Positions 1 to 6,273 of a stretch of DNA of 6,840 bases are shown piece by piece. Position 1 is the first letter of the stretch; each line of letters opens with the position of its first letter. The notes under the pieces were generated by a model. It was given only the letters and a program-made list of their open reading frames with translations. It had not been told where the DNA came from and ran no database searches. The stretch covers positions 1 to 6,840 of the forward strand of contig DAOVHI010000078.1 of assembly GCA_030671985.1 (NCBI GenBank), in the 5' to 3' direction. The translations under genes and the position numbers were made by a program. The DNA is from a bacterium. GTDB lineage: Bacteria > JAHJDO01.

Positions 1-190
1 CCTTTGCCTCTCCTTTCTTAAGAGGGATGCCTTCTAAGATTGAATTTGAAATTTCTGGATCATAATGTATTGATCCTATAGGTTCTATCCCTCTTATCTT
101 CAACTTTTCTCGCATAATATCCTCCATTTTTGGCGAATTAACTTTGTTCAAAATCGTCCAAGCAAATCTTGTCCTTAGATTCTTGGTTGC
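1..190 (-). other. C-terminal segment resembling a MinD/CooC-type P-loop ATPase, joined in frame to the epimerase
   Basis: This is residues ~311-373 of the left-edge reading frame. In a CDP-paratose 2-epimerase the motif WRPGDQPVFVSNIEKAKE would be followed by a leucine-glycine-tryptophan-proline type ending and the protein would finish near 340 residues. Here it continues with an ILNKV motif (the NK base-recognition strand typical of SIMIBI ATPases), then a helix, then GIEPIGSIHYDPE and SILEGIPL. That matches the late part of MinD/CooC-like ATPases (pattern: NKV, G-i-IG-IPYDPE, LEG-PL). No Walker A motif accompanies it, because the join occurs downstream of where Walker A would sit. The family match is from pattern recognition only. 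It could be a genuine fusion, a deletion between two neighbouring genes, or a metagenome assembly chimera. Confidence 0.55.
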
Positions 191-1120
191 TTCTTTTGCT
201 TTCTCGATATTGGATACAAATACAGGCTGATCCCCGGGACGCCAATCGCTAAAACTATATTTGATTTTTTTATCCAAGAATCTCTCAAGAAAGGAAATAA
301 GCTCCAGTAAAGACATTTTATTATCAGGTCCGCCGCCTATGTTATATATCTTCCCGGAACTTGTTTTTATATTCTCTACGGCTTTTTCATATACATCAAC
401 CAAATCATCAACAAACAATATATCTCTAACTTGTTTTCCGTCTCCATAAATCGTGATCGGTTTATTCATGGATGCAGCTATAGTAAACCACGCAACCCAG
501 CCCTGATCCTCTACGCCGAATTGCCTATACCCGTAAATACAACTCTGCCGCATAACAACAGTTCTCAGTCCGTATATTCTGAAATAATCTCTAACATACT
601 GATCGGCCGCGCCTTTTGAACAGCCATAAGGAGAATAAAAATCCAATATCCTATTTTCAGGAATTCCCTCAGGCAAAGATTCATATTCATATCTGCCATT
701 TTTTTCAATCACTTTTATGTCAGTCATTCCTCCGTAAACCTTGTTTGTGGAGGCGTAAATAAATATCGGATCAATCTTATTTTCTCTCACTGCTTCCAGA
801 AGATTGAATGTGCCAAGCGCATTTATCAGAAAATCTTCTCTTGGATCTGAAACAGAGGTTGTAACAGCTACCTGCGCGGCAAGATGAAGCACAACATCAA
901 TGCAATTTCTATCCGCGAAAATTTTTTTAACCTTTGCATAATCCCTGATGTCGCAGTCTATAAATTCAAATTCTCCCTGCTGCCTAAGCCATTCAAGATT
1001 ATTTTTAGACCCTCTTCTTGACAGATTGTCAAGAACCGACACCTCATACCCTTCGTCTATAAAGCGTTTTGCAGCGTTGCAGCCTATAAAACCGGCTCCG
1101 CCTGTTATTAGTATTTTCAA
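1..1120 (-). CDS. Extended SDR sugar-nucleotide epimerase (CDP-paratose 2-epimerase-like), with an ATPase-like C-terminal tail; 3' end beyond the left edge
   Basis: The frame is open for 373 codons from a TTG at 1120 to the window edge, with no stop seen. Residues 5-13 (ITGGAGFIG) are the Rossmann NAD(P)-binding loop. LHLAAQ (78-83), STNKVYG (124-130) and Y165-xxx-K169 are extended-SDR catalytic and structural motifs. RQSCIYGYRQFG (191-202), EDQGWVAWF (204-212), YGDGKQVRD and DWRPGDQPVFVS are characteristic of the CDP-paratose/CDP-tyvelose 2-epimerase group, which inverts C2 of a CDP-dideoxyhexose using bound NAD. The TTG start gives the family's usual N-terminus (MKILITGGAGFIG); an in-frame TAA lies five codons upstream. 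TTGA overlaps the preceding gene's TGA by 4 nt, so translational coupling is likely. From about residue 310 the sequence leaves the SDR pattern: FAWTILNKV, then a GIEPIGSI-YDPE-LEG-PL run, resembles the end of MinD/CooC-type ATPases. The epimerase half is confident; the exact sugar substrate is inferred. Confidence 0.88.
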   Translation of the reverse strand, partial: MKILITGGAGFIGCNAAKRFIDEGYEVSVLDNLSRRGSKNNLEWLRQQGEFEFIDCDIRDYAKVKKIFADRNCIDVVLHLAAQVAVTTSVSDPREDFLINALGTFNLLEAVRENKIDPIFIYASTNKVYGGMTDIKVIEKNGRYEYESLPEGIPENRILDFYSPYGCSKGAADQYVRDYFRIYGLRTVVMRQSCIYGYRQFGVEDQGWVAWFTIAASMNKPITIYGDGKQVRDILFVDDLVDVYEKAVENIKTSSGKIYNIGGGPDNKMSLLELISFLERFLDKKIKYSFSDWRPGDQPVFVSNIEKAKEATKNLRTRFAWTILNKVNSPKMEDIMREKLKIRGIEPIGSIHYDPEISNSILEGIPLKKGEAK

Positions 1121-2103
1121 CTTTTGTACCAGTTAATAGTTTCTCTGATCCCATCTTCCAGACTGTAAACAGGTTTCCATCCCAAGAGTTTCCCTGCCTT
1201 GACACTTGATAGGTATTGGTTGTTAATCTCCCCCTTGCTCTTACCCTTACCTTTTACAACAGGCTTCAAAGATTTGTTTCCGGAAACTGCAATAATTTTC
1301 TTTACCAGATCCAATACCTTCACAGGATTATTTGACCCGAAGTTAAACGCCTCACCCTTTATTCCTTTTTTATCAGCTTTTTCTGCGGCAATAAGATACG
1401 CATTAACCGCATCGTCAATATAGACATAATCTCTCAGCGGAGTTCCATCACTCCTGATAATTGGATCCTTATTCTGAAGAATAGATCTAATTGTATCAGG
1501 AATAATTCTGGAGAAATTCAGGTCTCCGCCTCCGTAAATATTAGCACATCTTGTTACAACAATCGGCATATCGTATGTGTTGGCATAAGTTCTCGCAAGT
1601 ATGTCAGTACATGCTTTTGATGCATCATATGGATGAAGCGCACTTAGTGAATAGTCCTCATTATATGGTAAATTCTTATGTTCTCCATATGCCTTATCAC
1701 TTGATGCTATAACCATTCTTTGGATACCTATGCTCCTTGCTGCTTCAAGAATATTCCATGTGCCACTTATATTAGACTCAAATGTAGAAATAGGAGATCT
1801 ATTTGCGATACCCACTATTGTCTGCGCTCCAATATGGAAACATGAGTCTATATTGTGTTCATTAAAGATACGAGCTATAAGTTGGTAATCTAAAAGATCA
1901 CCCTTTACAACAGCCTCAAGATTATTATAAACGCTTTTCATGTTCATTAGCGGCGATGCAGGTATCCAGTCTCTGATCAAAACCACTACTCTTGCGCCGG
2001 AGCTGACCAGCGCTTTCGTAAGCCATGAGCCTAAAAACCCGTTTGCGCCTGTAATAAATACTCTTTTATCCTTCCAAAATTTTCTATTAATTCCTTCAGC
2101 CAT
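1117..2103 (-). CDS. Extended SDR nucleotide-sugar dehydratase (CDP-glucose 4,6-dehydratase-like)
   Basis: A 328-residue NAD-dependent epimerase/dehydratase. FWKDKRVFITGANGFLGSWL (residues 9-28) holds the TGxxGxxG cofactor loop at 18-25 and the FW-gk-V start typical of CDP-glucose 4,6-dehydratases. HIGAQTIV near 90-97 is a variant of the usual HLAAQ. SSDKAYGEH (134-142) and Y159-DAS-K163 form the catalytic region. TRCANIYGGGDLNFSRIIP (184-202) and RSDGTPLRDYVYIDD bind the nucleotide sugar. Such enzymes oxidise C4, eliminate water across C5-C6 and give a 4-keto-6-deoxy sugar nucleotide in the cytoplasm. The ATG at 2103 has AGGAGG six bases upstream and overlaps the aroK stop by 8 nt. Its own TGA overlaps the next SDR start. 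Pairing with a paratose-epimerase-like SDR suggests a CDP- or dTDP-linked deoxy-sugar branch. The family is certain; the exact nucleotide and substrate are not. Confidence 0.88.
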   Translation of the reverse strand: MAEGINRKFWKDKRVFITGANGFLGSWLTKALVSSGARVVVLIRDWIPASPLMNMKSVYNNLEAVVKGDLLDYQLIARIFNEHNIDSCFHIGAQTIVGIANRSPISTFESNISGTWNILEAARSIGIQRMVIASSDKAYGEHKNLPYNEDYSLSALHPYDASKACTDILARTYANTYDMPIVVTRCANIYGGGDLNFSRIIPDTIRSILQNKDPIIRSDGTPLRDYVYIDDAVNAYLIAAEKADKKGIKGEAFNFGSNNPVKVLDLVKKIIAVSGNKSLKPVVKGKGKSKGEINNQYLSSVKAGKLLGWKPVYSLEDGIRETINWYKS

Positions 2104-2617
2104 GTTTTTCCTCCTGTTTCATAAGTGATACTATTTTTTTCGCGACGTCTACAGTTGATAGTTTAGAAGTGTCTATTGTATAATCTGCGGCTTTTTCGTA
2201 CTTTTCTTTTCTTTGCATGAGAACTTCTTCTACTTCATCAATAAAGGTTTTTTCATCTGTTAAAGATGGTCTGTGTGTTCCGTGTTTTATCCTCTCTGCA
2301 ATTGTAGCAACACCTGCCTTAAGCCAAAATACTTTGCTGTTTTTCCTAAGATTTGCGACGTTCTTATCACGCAAAATTACCCCTCCACCTGTGTCAATAA
2401 TGTAGTTATCAAGATTAGAAACTTGTTCCGCAATTGCAGATTCCAGATTTCTAAATTTATCCCATCCGAATTTCTCAACAATTTCTGAAATCGGAATACT
2501 TGCTCTTTTTACAATCTCCTCGTCCATATCAAATACAGAAAAACCAAACTCTTTACTCAGAATTCTGGCAACACTGGACTTACCGGTACCCCTATAACCA
2601 ATCAACACAATATTCAT
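2096..2617 (-). CDS. aroK: Shikimate kinase
   Basis: 173 residues, the usual size of the family. It catalyses ATP-dependent 3-phosphorylation of shikimate, step five of the cytoplasmic shikimate pathway. Walker A is GYRGTGKS (7-14). D32 in DMDEE, R56 in FRNLE and the glycine triplet TGGGV (76-80) are the shikimate-binding residues. HRPSL (115-119) is the ATP lid arginine region, and R136 in MQRKEKY is the second conserved arginine. All key residues are present, so an active kinase is expected. The ATG at 2617 overlaps the TGA of the oxidoreductase by one base (TGATG), a classic coupled start with little RBS of its own. A GTG one codon upstream (2620) would add one residue. The downstream SDR begins inside the 3' end. 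Given the sugar and aminotransferase neighbours it could act on a shikimate analogue, but nothing in the sequence requires this. Confidence 0.93.
   Translation of the reverse strand: MNIVLIGYRGTGKSSVARILSKEFGFSVFDMDEEIVKRASIPISEIVEKFGWDKFRNLESAIAEQVSNLDNYIIDTGGGVILRDKNVANLRKNSKVFWLKAGVATIAERIKHGTHRPSLTDEKTFIDEVEEVLMQRKEKYEKAADYTIDTSKLSTVDVAKKIVSLMKQEEKHG
2110..2115 (-). promoter_or_regulatory. Ribosome binding site of the dehydratase-like SDR
   Basis: AGGAGG, a perfect anti-16S match, lies 6 nt upstream of the ATG at 2103 and inside the last codons of aroK. It fixes the SDR start and allows re-initiation after aroK despite the 8-nt overlap. Confidence 0.85.
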
Positions 2618-3888
2618 CACTTGGAAAATTCTACGTGCGGGTTGTTGCCATAGACTATATTAACCGGTCTGCCTTTATGGAGAATTGACATTCTACCTGC
2701 TTCCATAACAAGTTCATTGATATAACTGTTTGCAGGTGTGGCAATTATGCCTTTTCTGTCTACGCTTTTAAGCATCTCTCTTTTTCTTCCCATAGCATCT
2801 TGCTTCGACATTTGAGCAGTTTCATTATTTATGAAGTACGCCGATTTTATAATCGCTTCAACGGAATCATATCCATAGCCAACCGGTTTCAGTCCTTCTC
2901 CCTCCCATGGAACAAGCTTGAAATAATCCGGACTTGCAAAATTATAAAGCGTGCCACCTGGGCCTGCATCCTTAACAAAGGAGTGCGTAACCCCTCTATT
3001 CTGATCATTATGTCTTATGAGAGCTCCTTTTTTCCCATCATCACAAAAGAGCGTAATCCCCTGATCATTGCTTCCCGCACCATCATCAGGATATCCGAGA
3101 CCATCAACAACGTTGAGTATACCCCCATTCTCAAATACTACTCTCCCGCTTGTCCACATATATCCAATTTTTCCATTCGGGAATTTCCCCTCTATTCCAA
3201 TGACTGAAACATTTACCGGCTTCAGTCCTGTCATAAAATAAACCTGATCCACATAATGACATCCTACATATGTGAATGGGTCGGAGTTCTCTTTAACAAA
3301 CCAGTTCTGAAAATTGGAGTTTCTATAAAACCATGGTTCCACCATTCTGGCTTCACCAATTTTAAACTCGCCAAATCTTCCTGAAGCATAGTCTCCTTTT
3401 ACAAGCAGAGCACGTCTGTCAAACCTCTTGTGATATTCTATTCCTATAAAAAGCCCTTTTTCATAAGCAAGTTTTTCAATTTCAAGTGACTGAGAATATT
3501 TCAGAACAAGCGGCTTTACACAAAGTATATGCTGAGAAGCAGCTATAGCTTCCTTTATTACGTCATAATGAAACTGATCCGGCACAGCCACAACTACCAC
3601 ATTGTAAGGATCCATTTTCCCAATAATCTCTCTGAACTTATTGGGAAACATTTTCTTCGGAGACTCAGATATATCAGGACAAGCTCTAAACCCGAAACAT
3701 GGAAATGCTTTCTTGAACGCTTCAGAATCCGCCAAATCCTTCAGTGGAGCAGAATTTAACGCGCATACAGTAATATCGTCAACTATCCCGAGACGCTTTA
3801 AATGATAAATTGACGGCAACAACTGATCATGCGTGATCATACCTCCGCCAACAATTGTCACTTTAAGTTTATTATTTTCTAAAGTCAT
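2617..3888 (-). CDS. Gfo/Idh/MocA family NAD(P)-dependent oxidoreductase
   Basis: 423 residues from the ATG at 3888. VTIVGGGMITHDQLLPSI (10-27) is the N-terminal Rossmann loop of the family. VPDQFHYDVIKEAI (102-115) and HILCVKPLV (120-128) correspond to the conserved H-x-cofactor helix and the KP motif (K125-P126). GIEYHKRFD (149-157) and GCHYVDQ (209-215, H211/D214) are typical substrate-side motifs. These enzymes oxidise or reduce a hydroxyl/keto group on sugars, cyclitols or nucleotide sugars. At 423 residues it is longer than the common 330-390. The usual EKP is VKP here. The start was chosen because TAGGAG sits 8 nt before ATG 3888; an in-frame TTG at 3909 would place that RBS inside the coding region. 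It ends in TGATG, overlapping aroK. With the adjacent aminotransferase, a dehydrogenation-then-transamination pair is a plausible role (inference). The substrate is not recognisable. Confidence 0.88.
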   Translation of the reverse strand: MTLENNKLKVTIVGGGMITHDQLLPSIYHLKRLGIVDDITVCALNSAPLKDLADSEAFKKAFPCFGFRACPDISESPKKMFPNKFREIIGKMDPYNVVVVAVPDQFHYDVIKEAIAASQHILCVKPLVLKYSQSLEIEKLAYEKGLFIGIEYHKRFDRRALLVKGDYASGRFGEFKIGEARMVEPWFYRNSNFQNWFVKENSDPFTYVGCHYVDQVYFMTGLKPVNVSVIGIEGKFPNGKIGYMWTSGRVVFENGGILNVVDGLGYPDDGAGSNDQGITLFCDDGKKGALIRHNDQNRGVTHSFVKDAGPGGTLYNFASPDYFKLVPWEGEGLKPVGYGYDSVEAIIKSAYFINNETAQMSKQDAMGRKREMLKSVDRKGIIATPANSYINELVMEAGRMSILHKGRPVNIVYGNNPHVEFSK

Positions 3889-3896
3889 GATTTTTT

Positions 3897-3902
3897 CTCC
3901 TA
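3897..3902 (-). promoter_or_regulatory. Ribosome binding site of the Gfo/Idh/MocA oxidoreductase
   Basis: TAGGAG with an 8-nt spacer to the ATG at 3888. It lies in the 22-nt gap after the aminotransferase stop codon. It decides for ATG 3888 over the TTG at 3909, which is located upstream of this site. Confidence 0.8.
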
Positions 3903-3910
3903 AGTTCAAC

Positions 3911-5287
3911 TTATCTCATTACTTTATCAAGTGTTTCTTTAATACCTGCTTTTCCATATAAGCCGTCATCTATCGCCTCCTTTGTTATACAAAGCGGCGG
4001 GCAAAATTTGATAGCGCCGTAACCTTTGCCTACAGGGGCAAAGAACAAGTTTCCGGAAAGAAAACACTGTTCACAAAACTTAAACGCTGTATCTGCATCA
4101 GGAGTAAGGTTTTCCCTGTTATCAAAAAAGAGCATACCTATAACCAGCCCGATTCCGCCAATCTCAATTCTTTCTCTATATGGTCCTGTAATTTTAGTTA
4201 TCTGCTCTTTCAGATAGTTACCAATATTTGCTGCATTCTCAATTAAACCTTCTTCAAGCATTACTTCTATGCTTGCAATAGATGCAATTGAGGGCAAAGG
4301 ACTTCCTGTGTGAGTGCTTGTCATTTCTCCAGGACCATACTGATCCATGTACTCAGCTTTTCCAATAACAGCTGAAAGCGGAAGCGAACTTGTAATACCC
4401 TTACCACAGCAAACCATATCAGGAACTACTCCATAATGCTCAAAAGCAAAAAGCTTGCCTGTTCTTCCAAAACCTGCCTGCACCTCATCAAAAATAAGCG
4501 CTGCATCGTTCTCGTCACACCATTCCCTTAAAGCCTTAGCATACTCAACAGGCATAAGTTTTGCCTCTCTCCCCTGAAAGGTCTCGACAATAACACCTGC
4601 AATATCACATGAAGCAATGTTTAGCTCCTGTAACTTTTTTGTAAACACATCGAAGCCTTTGTCTTTTACTTCAATGCTTCCAGGGAAAGGCACCTGCGCA
4701 AAATATTGATTTTCGTCAACCCATTCAGAACCTCCAAGCACACCGCCTGATAATTGAGCTCCGTATGTTCTGCCGTGAAAAGCACCCTGAAAGCTAATAA
4801 TGTAACGTTTTTTTGAATTAATTCTTATTCCATGAGTTCTTGCAAGCTTTATGGAAACTTCTGTAGCCTCAGAACCTGTTGTAAGAAGAAATACCTTATT
4901 CAATTCTGATGGAGAAATTTCAATAAGCCTTTCAGCAAGATTTGCTCTTACTTCATTGGGAAAACAATACGTATGAAGAGGCCCTTTTGTTTGAAGATAA
5001 TCTGCTAAAACTTTTTTTATTTTTGGATGCCCATGTCCTGCACTCGTAACAAGTACGCCCGAACTCCAGTCCAGCCACTTATTTCCATATCCATCCTCAA
5101 CATTGACCCCTTCTGCTTTTTGCCATACTACAGGGGCTTGCCCTCTCATTGACCTTGATTCATTGGTTCTGAGTTTGTTTAGCAGAGGGACAGACCCAGG
5201 AGCTGGAATCTTGGTAATAATTTTTCTGTAAGGTGTTTCTATAAATGGAACTTTTCTTGGTTCAAGCGAAAATACTTTTGCTGCCAC
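3911..5287 (-). CDS. Class III (fold type I) PLP-dependent aminotransferase
   Basis: 458 residues, a full-length aspartate-aminotransferase-superfamily class III enzyme (4-aminobutyrate/ornithine aminotransferase group). GVNVEDGYGNKWLDWSSGV (60-78) is the family's N-terminal signature. TTGSEATE (136-143) is the phosphate-binding loop, with TTGSE where many members have NSGxE. FQGAFHGRT (166-174) holds the PLP-stacking region. IFDEVQAGFGRTGK (265-278) includes the PLP-pyridine aspartate D267. K296 in CCGKGITSSLPLS is the Schiff-base lysine, so the enzyme should be active. It moves an amino group between an amino donor, often glutamate, and a keto or aldehyde acceptor in the cytoplasm. The start is GTG at 5287 with AAAGGAG 5 nt upstream, 11 nt after aroE. 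The next gene is a Gfo/Idh dehydrogenase, which may make the carbonyl acceptor. The substrate cannot be read from sequence; a GABA-like or omega-amino acid substrate is equally possible. Confidence 0.92.
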   Translation of the reverse strand: MAAKVFSLEPRKVPFIETPYRKIITKIPAPGSVPLLNKLRTNESRSMRGQAPVVWQKAEGVNVEDGYGNKWLDWSSGVLVTSAGHGHPKIKKVLADYLQTKGPLHTYCFPNEVRANLAERLIEISPSELNKVFLLTTGSEATEVSIKLARTHGIRINSKKRYIISFQGAFHGRTYGAQLSGGVLGGSEWVDENQYFAQVPFPGSIEVKDKGFDVFTKKLQELNIASCDIAGVIVETFQGREAKLMPVEYAKALREWCDENDAALIFDEVQAGFGRTGKLFAFEHYGVVPDMVCCGKGITSSLPLSAVIGKAEYMDQYGPGEMTSTHTGSPLPSIASIASIEVMLEEGLIENAANIGNYLKEQITKITGPYRERIEIGGIGLVIGMLFFDNRENLTPDADTAFKFCEQCFLSGNLFFAPVGKGYGAIKFCPPLCITKEAIDDGLYGKAGIKETLDKVMR

Positions 5288-5292
5288 GTTGA

Positions 5293-5299
5293 CTCCTTT
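5293..5299 (-). promoter_or_regulatory. Ribosome binding site supporting the GTG start of the aminotransferase
   Basis: AAAGGAG lies 5 nt before the GTG at 5287, and its first base is the last base of the aroE TGA stop. It supports the non-ATG start and coupling with aroE. Confidence 0.8.
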
Positions 5300-6138
5300 C
5301 AGTTAATTAATAGAGTTTTCCTCATCACTTTGATTGGGGCGGTTTTGCCCGTCCAAAGTTCAAATTGCAATGCTGCTTGATAGATGAACATGTCAATTCC
5401 TGATACTACAACACATCCTTTCTCCTCAGCATCTCTGACAAGACGTGTCTTAATAGGATTGTAAATAATGTCAAAAACCGTCAATGAACTTCTTAATAAT
5501 CTCTTTGAAACAGGAGTTTTATCAATTTTTGGATGCATTCCAACAGGTGTGCATTGTATTAAAATATCAACATCCTGCAATCGCTTTTCAAGAGACTTCT
5601 CATCTATAATGAACCCGTCTGGATGCTTATTATCTAACATAGTAATATCCTGAACCAGTTTATATATCTCTTCTTGTATGACTCCGCCAATTACAAGAGA
5701 TTCGGGTTTTTCTTTCATAATAAGTGTAAATGCAATTGCCCGCGCGGCGCCGCCAGAGCCTAAAATTAAGATTCTTTTACCCTTAATATCAACACCCTTT
5801 TCCTTTAACGAACGTACTGCTGCAGTTCCATCAGTTGTGTATCCCTTTAGACTGCCGTTTTCATTAACAATGGTATTGACCGAGCCTATTCTATCTGCAA
5901 CTTCGTCAATCTCGTCAAGATACTTTGTTACTTCTACTTTATGAGGAATCGTAACACTCAAACCTCTTATTCCTAAGCCCCTTACCCCAGCCATTGCAGA
6001 GAATACATCTTTAACTTTAAATGCAACATAAACATAATTAAGCCCAAGATGCTCAAACGCCGCATTATGTATAGCGGGAGATAGGGAATGTTCTATCGGA
6101 TTTCCAATAACAGCACAAAGTTGAGTTTTTGTATCCAT
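5299..6138 (-). CDS. aroE: Shikimate dehydrogenase (AroE family)
   Basis: 279 residues from the ATG at 6138, the normal AroE length. It reduces 3-dehydroshikimate to shikimate with NAD(P)H, step four of the shikimate pathway. GNPIEHSLSPAIHN (12-25) carries the substrate serines S18 and S20. SVTIPHK (61-67) ends in the catalytic K67, SVNT (87-90) gives N88, and D103 in TTDG is the catalytic aspartate. LGSGGAARAI (126-135) is the nucleotide-binding loop, TPVGMHP (197-203) is conserved, and GIDMFIYQAALQFELWTG (247-264) is the C-terminal substrate helix. An in-frame ATG at 6222 would add 28 residues that look unlike AroE and run into the divergent ferredoxin promoter, so it was not chosen. Two oddities: TTDG replaces the common NTDG, and the strand after the glycine loop ends in GGV where NADP-dependent AroE usually has NRT. 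First gene of the six-gene operon. A quinate/shikimate- or aminoshikimate-type paralogue is possible. Confidence 0.9.
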   Translation of the reverse strand: MDTKTQLCAVIGNPIEHSLSPAIHNAAFEHLGLNYVYVAFKVKDVFSAMAGVRGLGIRGLSVTIPHKVEVTKYLDEIDEVADRIGSVNTIVNENGSLKGYTTDGTAAVRSLKEKGVDIKGKRILILGSGGAARAIAFTLIMKEKPESLVIGGVIQEEIYKLVQDITMLDNKHPDGFIIDEKSLEKRLQDVDILIQCTPVGMHPKIDKTPVSKRLLRSSLTVFDIIYNPIKTRLVRDAEEKGCVVVSGIDMFIYQAALQFELWTGKTAPIKVMRKTLLIN

Positions 6139-6144
6139 GCATCC

Positions 6145-6173
6145 TATATAGCATAATGTTCCGTGGATATCAA
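6145..6173 (-). promoter_or_regulatory. Candidate sigma70-type promoter for the aroE operon
   Basis: Read on the minus strand: TTGATA (6173-6168), a 17-nt spacer, then TATATA (6150-6145). Spacing is ideal and the -35 matches 5 of 6 consensus bases; the -10 matches 4 of 6. The predicted transcript start falls at or very near the ATG at 6138, which would make aroE leaderless or nearly so. A weak AGGA lies only 3 nt before that ATG. Because AT-rich matches arise by chance, this is tentative. Confidence 0.4.
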
Positions 6174-6213
6174 CTTGGGAACGGCCATTAATTTGATAAA
6201 CCAAGGATATTTC

Positions 6214-6241
6214 TTTACACATTTTTATTTTTAGATATAAT
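6214..6241 (+). promoter_or_regulatory. Sigma70-type promoter of the ferredoxin-FAH unit
   Basis: TTTACA (6214-6219) and a perfect TATAAT (6236-6241) are separated by 16 nt. The expected start of transcription is near 6248, giving a leader of about 25 nt that holds the ferredoxin RBS. It overlaps the region a longer aroE reading would occupy, supporting the shorter aroE. Confidence 0.65.
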
Positions 6242-6259
6242 TCCCAATATGATAGAAGA

Positions 6260-6265
6260 GGGAGG
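6260..6265 (+). promoter_or_regulatory. Ribosome binding site of the ferredoxin
   Basis: GGGAGG with an 8-nt spacer to the ATG at 6274. It is strong and well placed, marking this strand as the coding one rather than the open frame opposite. Confidence 0.85.
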
Positions 6266-6273
6266 ATATAGAT

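Larger units (their letters stand above)
6139..6273. other. Divergent intergenic region between the aroE operon and the ferredoxin
   Basis: These 135 nt are the only sizeable non-coding stretch in the window. They hold the ferredoxin promoter and RBS on the plus strand and a candidate aroE promoter on the minus strand. The two promoters do not overlap (6214-6241 versus 6145-6173). I see no strong inverted repeat, operator-like dyad or riboswitch in it. Confidence 0.7.

Noticed and set aside
261-1136. Several ~62-codon plus-strand open frames over the left-edge epimerase
   Set aside because: All lie antisense to a continuous 373-codon minus-strand SDR frame with intact motifs; they are shadows.
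2800-3207. Plus-strand open frame of 135 codons inside the oxidoreductase gene
   Set aside because: It is antisense to a well-conserved Gfo/Idh/MocA gene, has no RBS, and its translation has no recognisable domain.
3889-3909. TTG start at 3909 for the Gfo/Idh/MocA oxidoreductase
   Set aside because: A good TAGGAG site lies inside those extra codons, 8 nt before the ATG at 3888, so the ATG is the better start.
6139-6222. Longer aroE reading from the ATG at 6222 (28 extra residues)
   Set aside because: The extra residues do not resemble an AroE N-terminus, no RBS precedes that ATG, and it would overlap the ferredoxin promoter. The ATG at 6138 gives the family's normal length and start.
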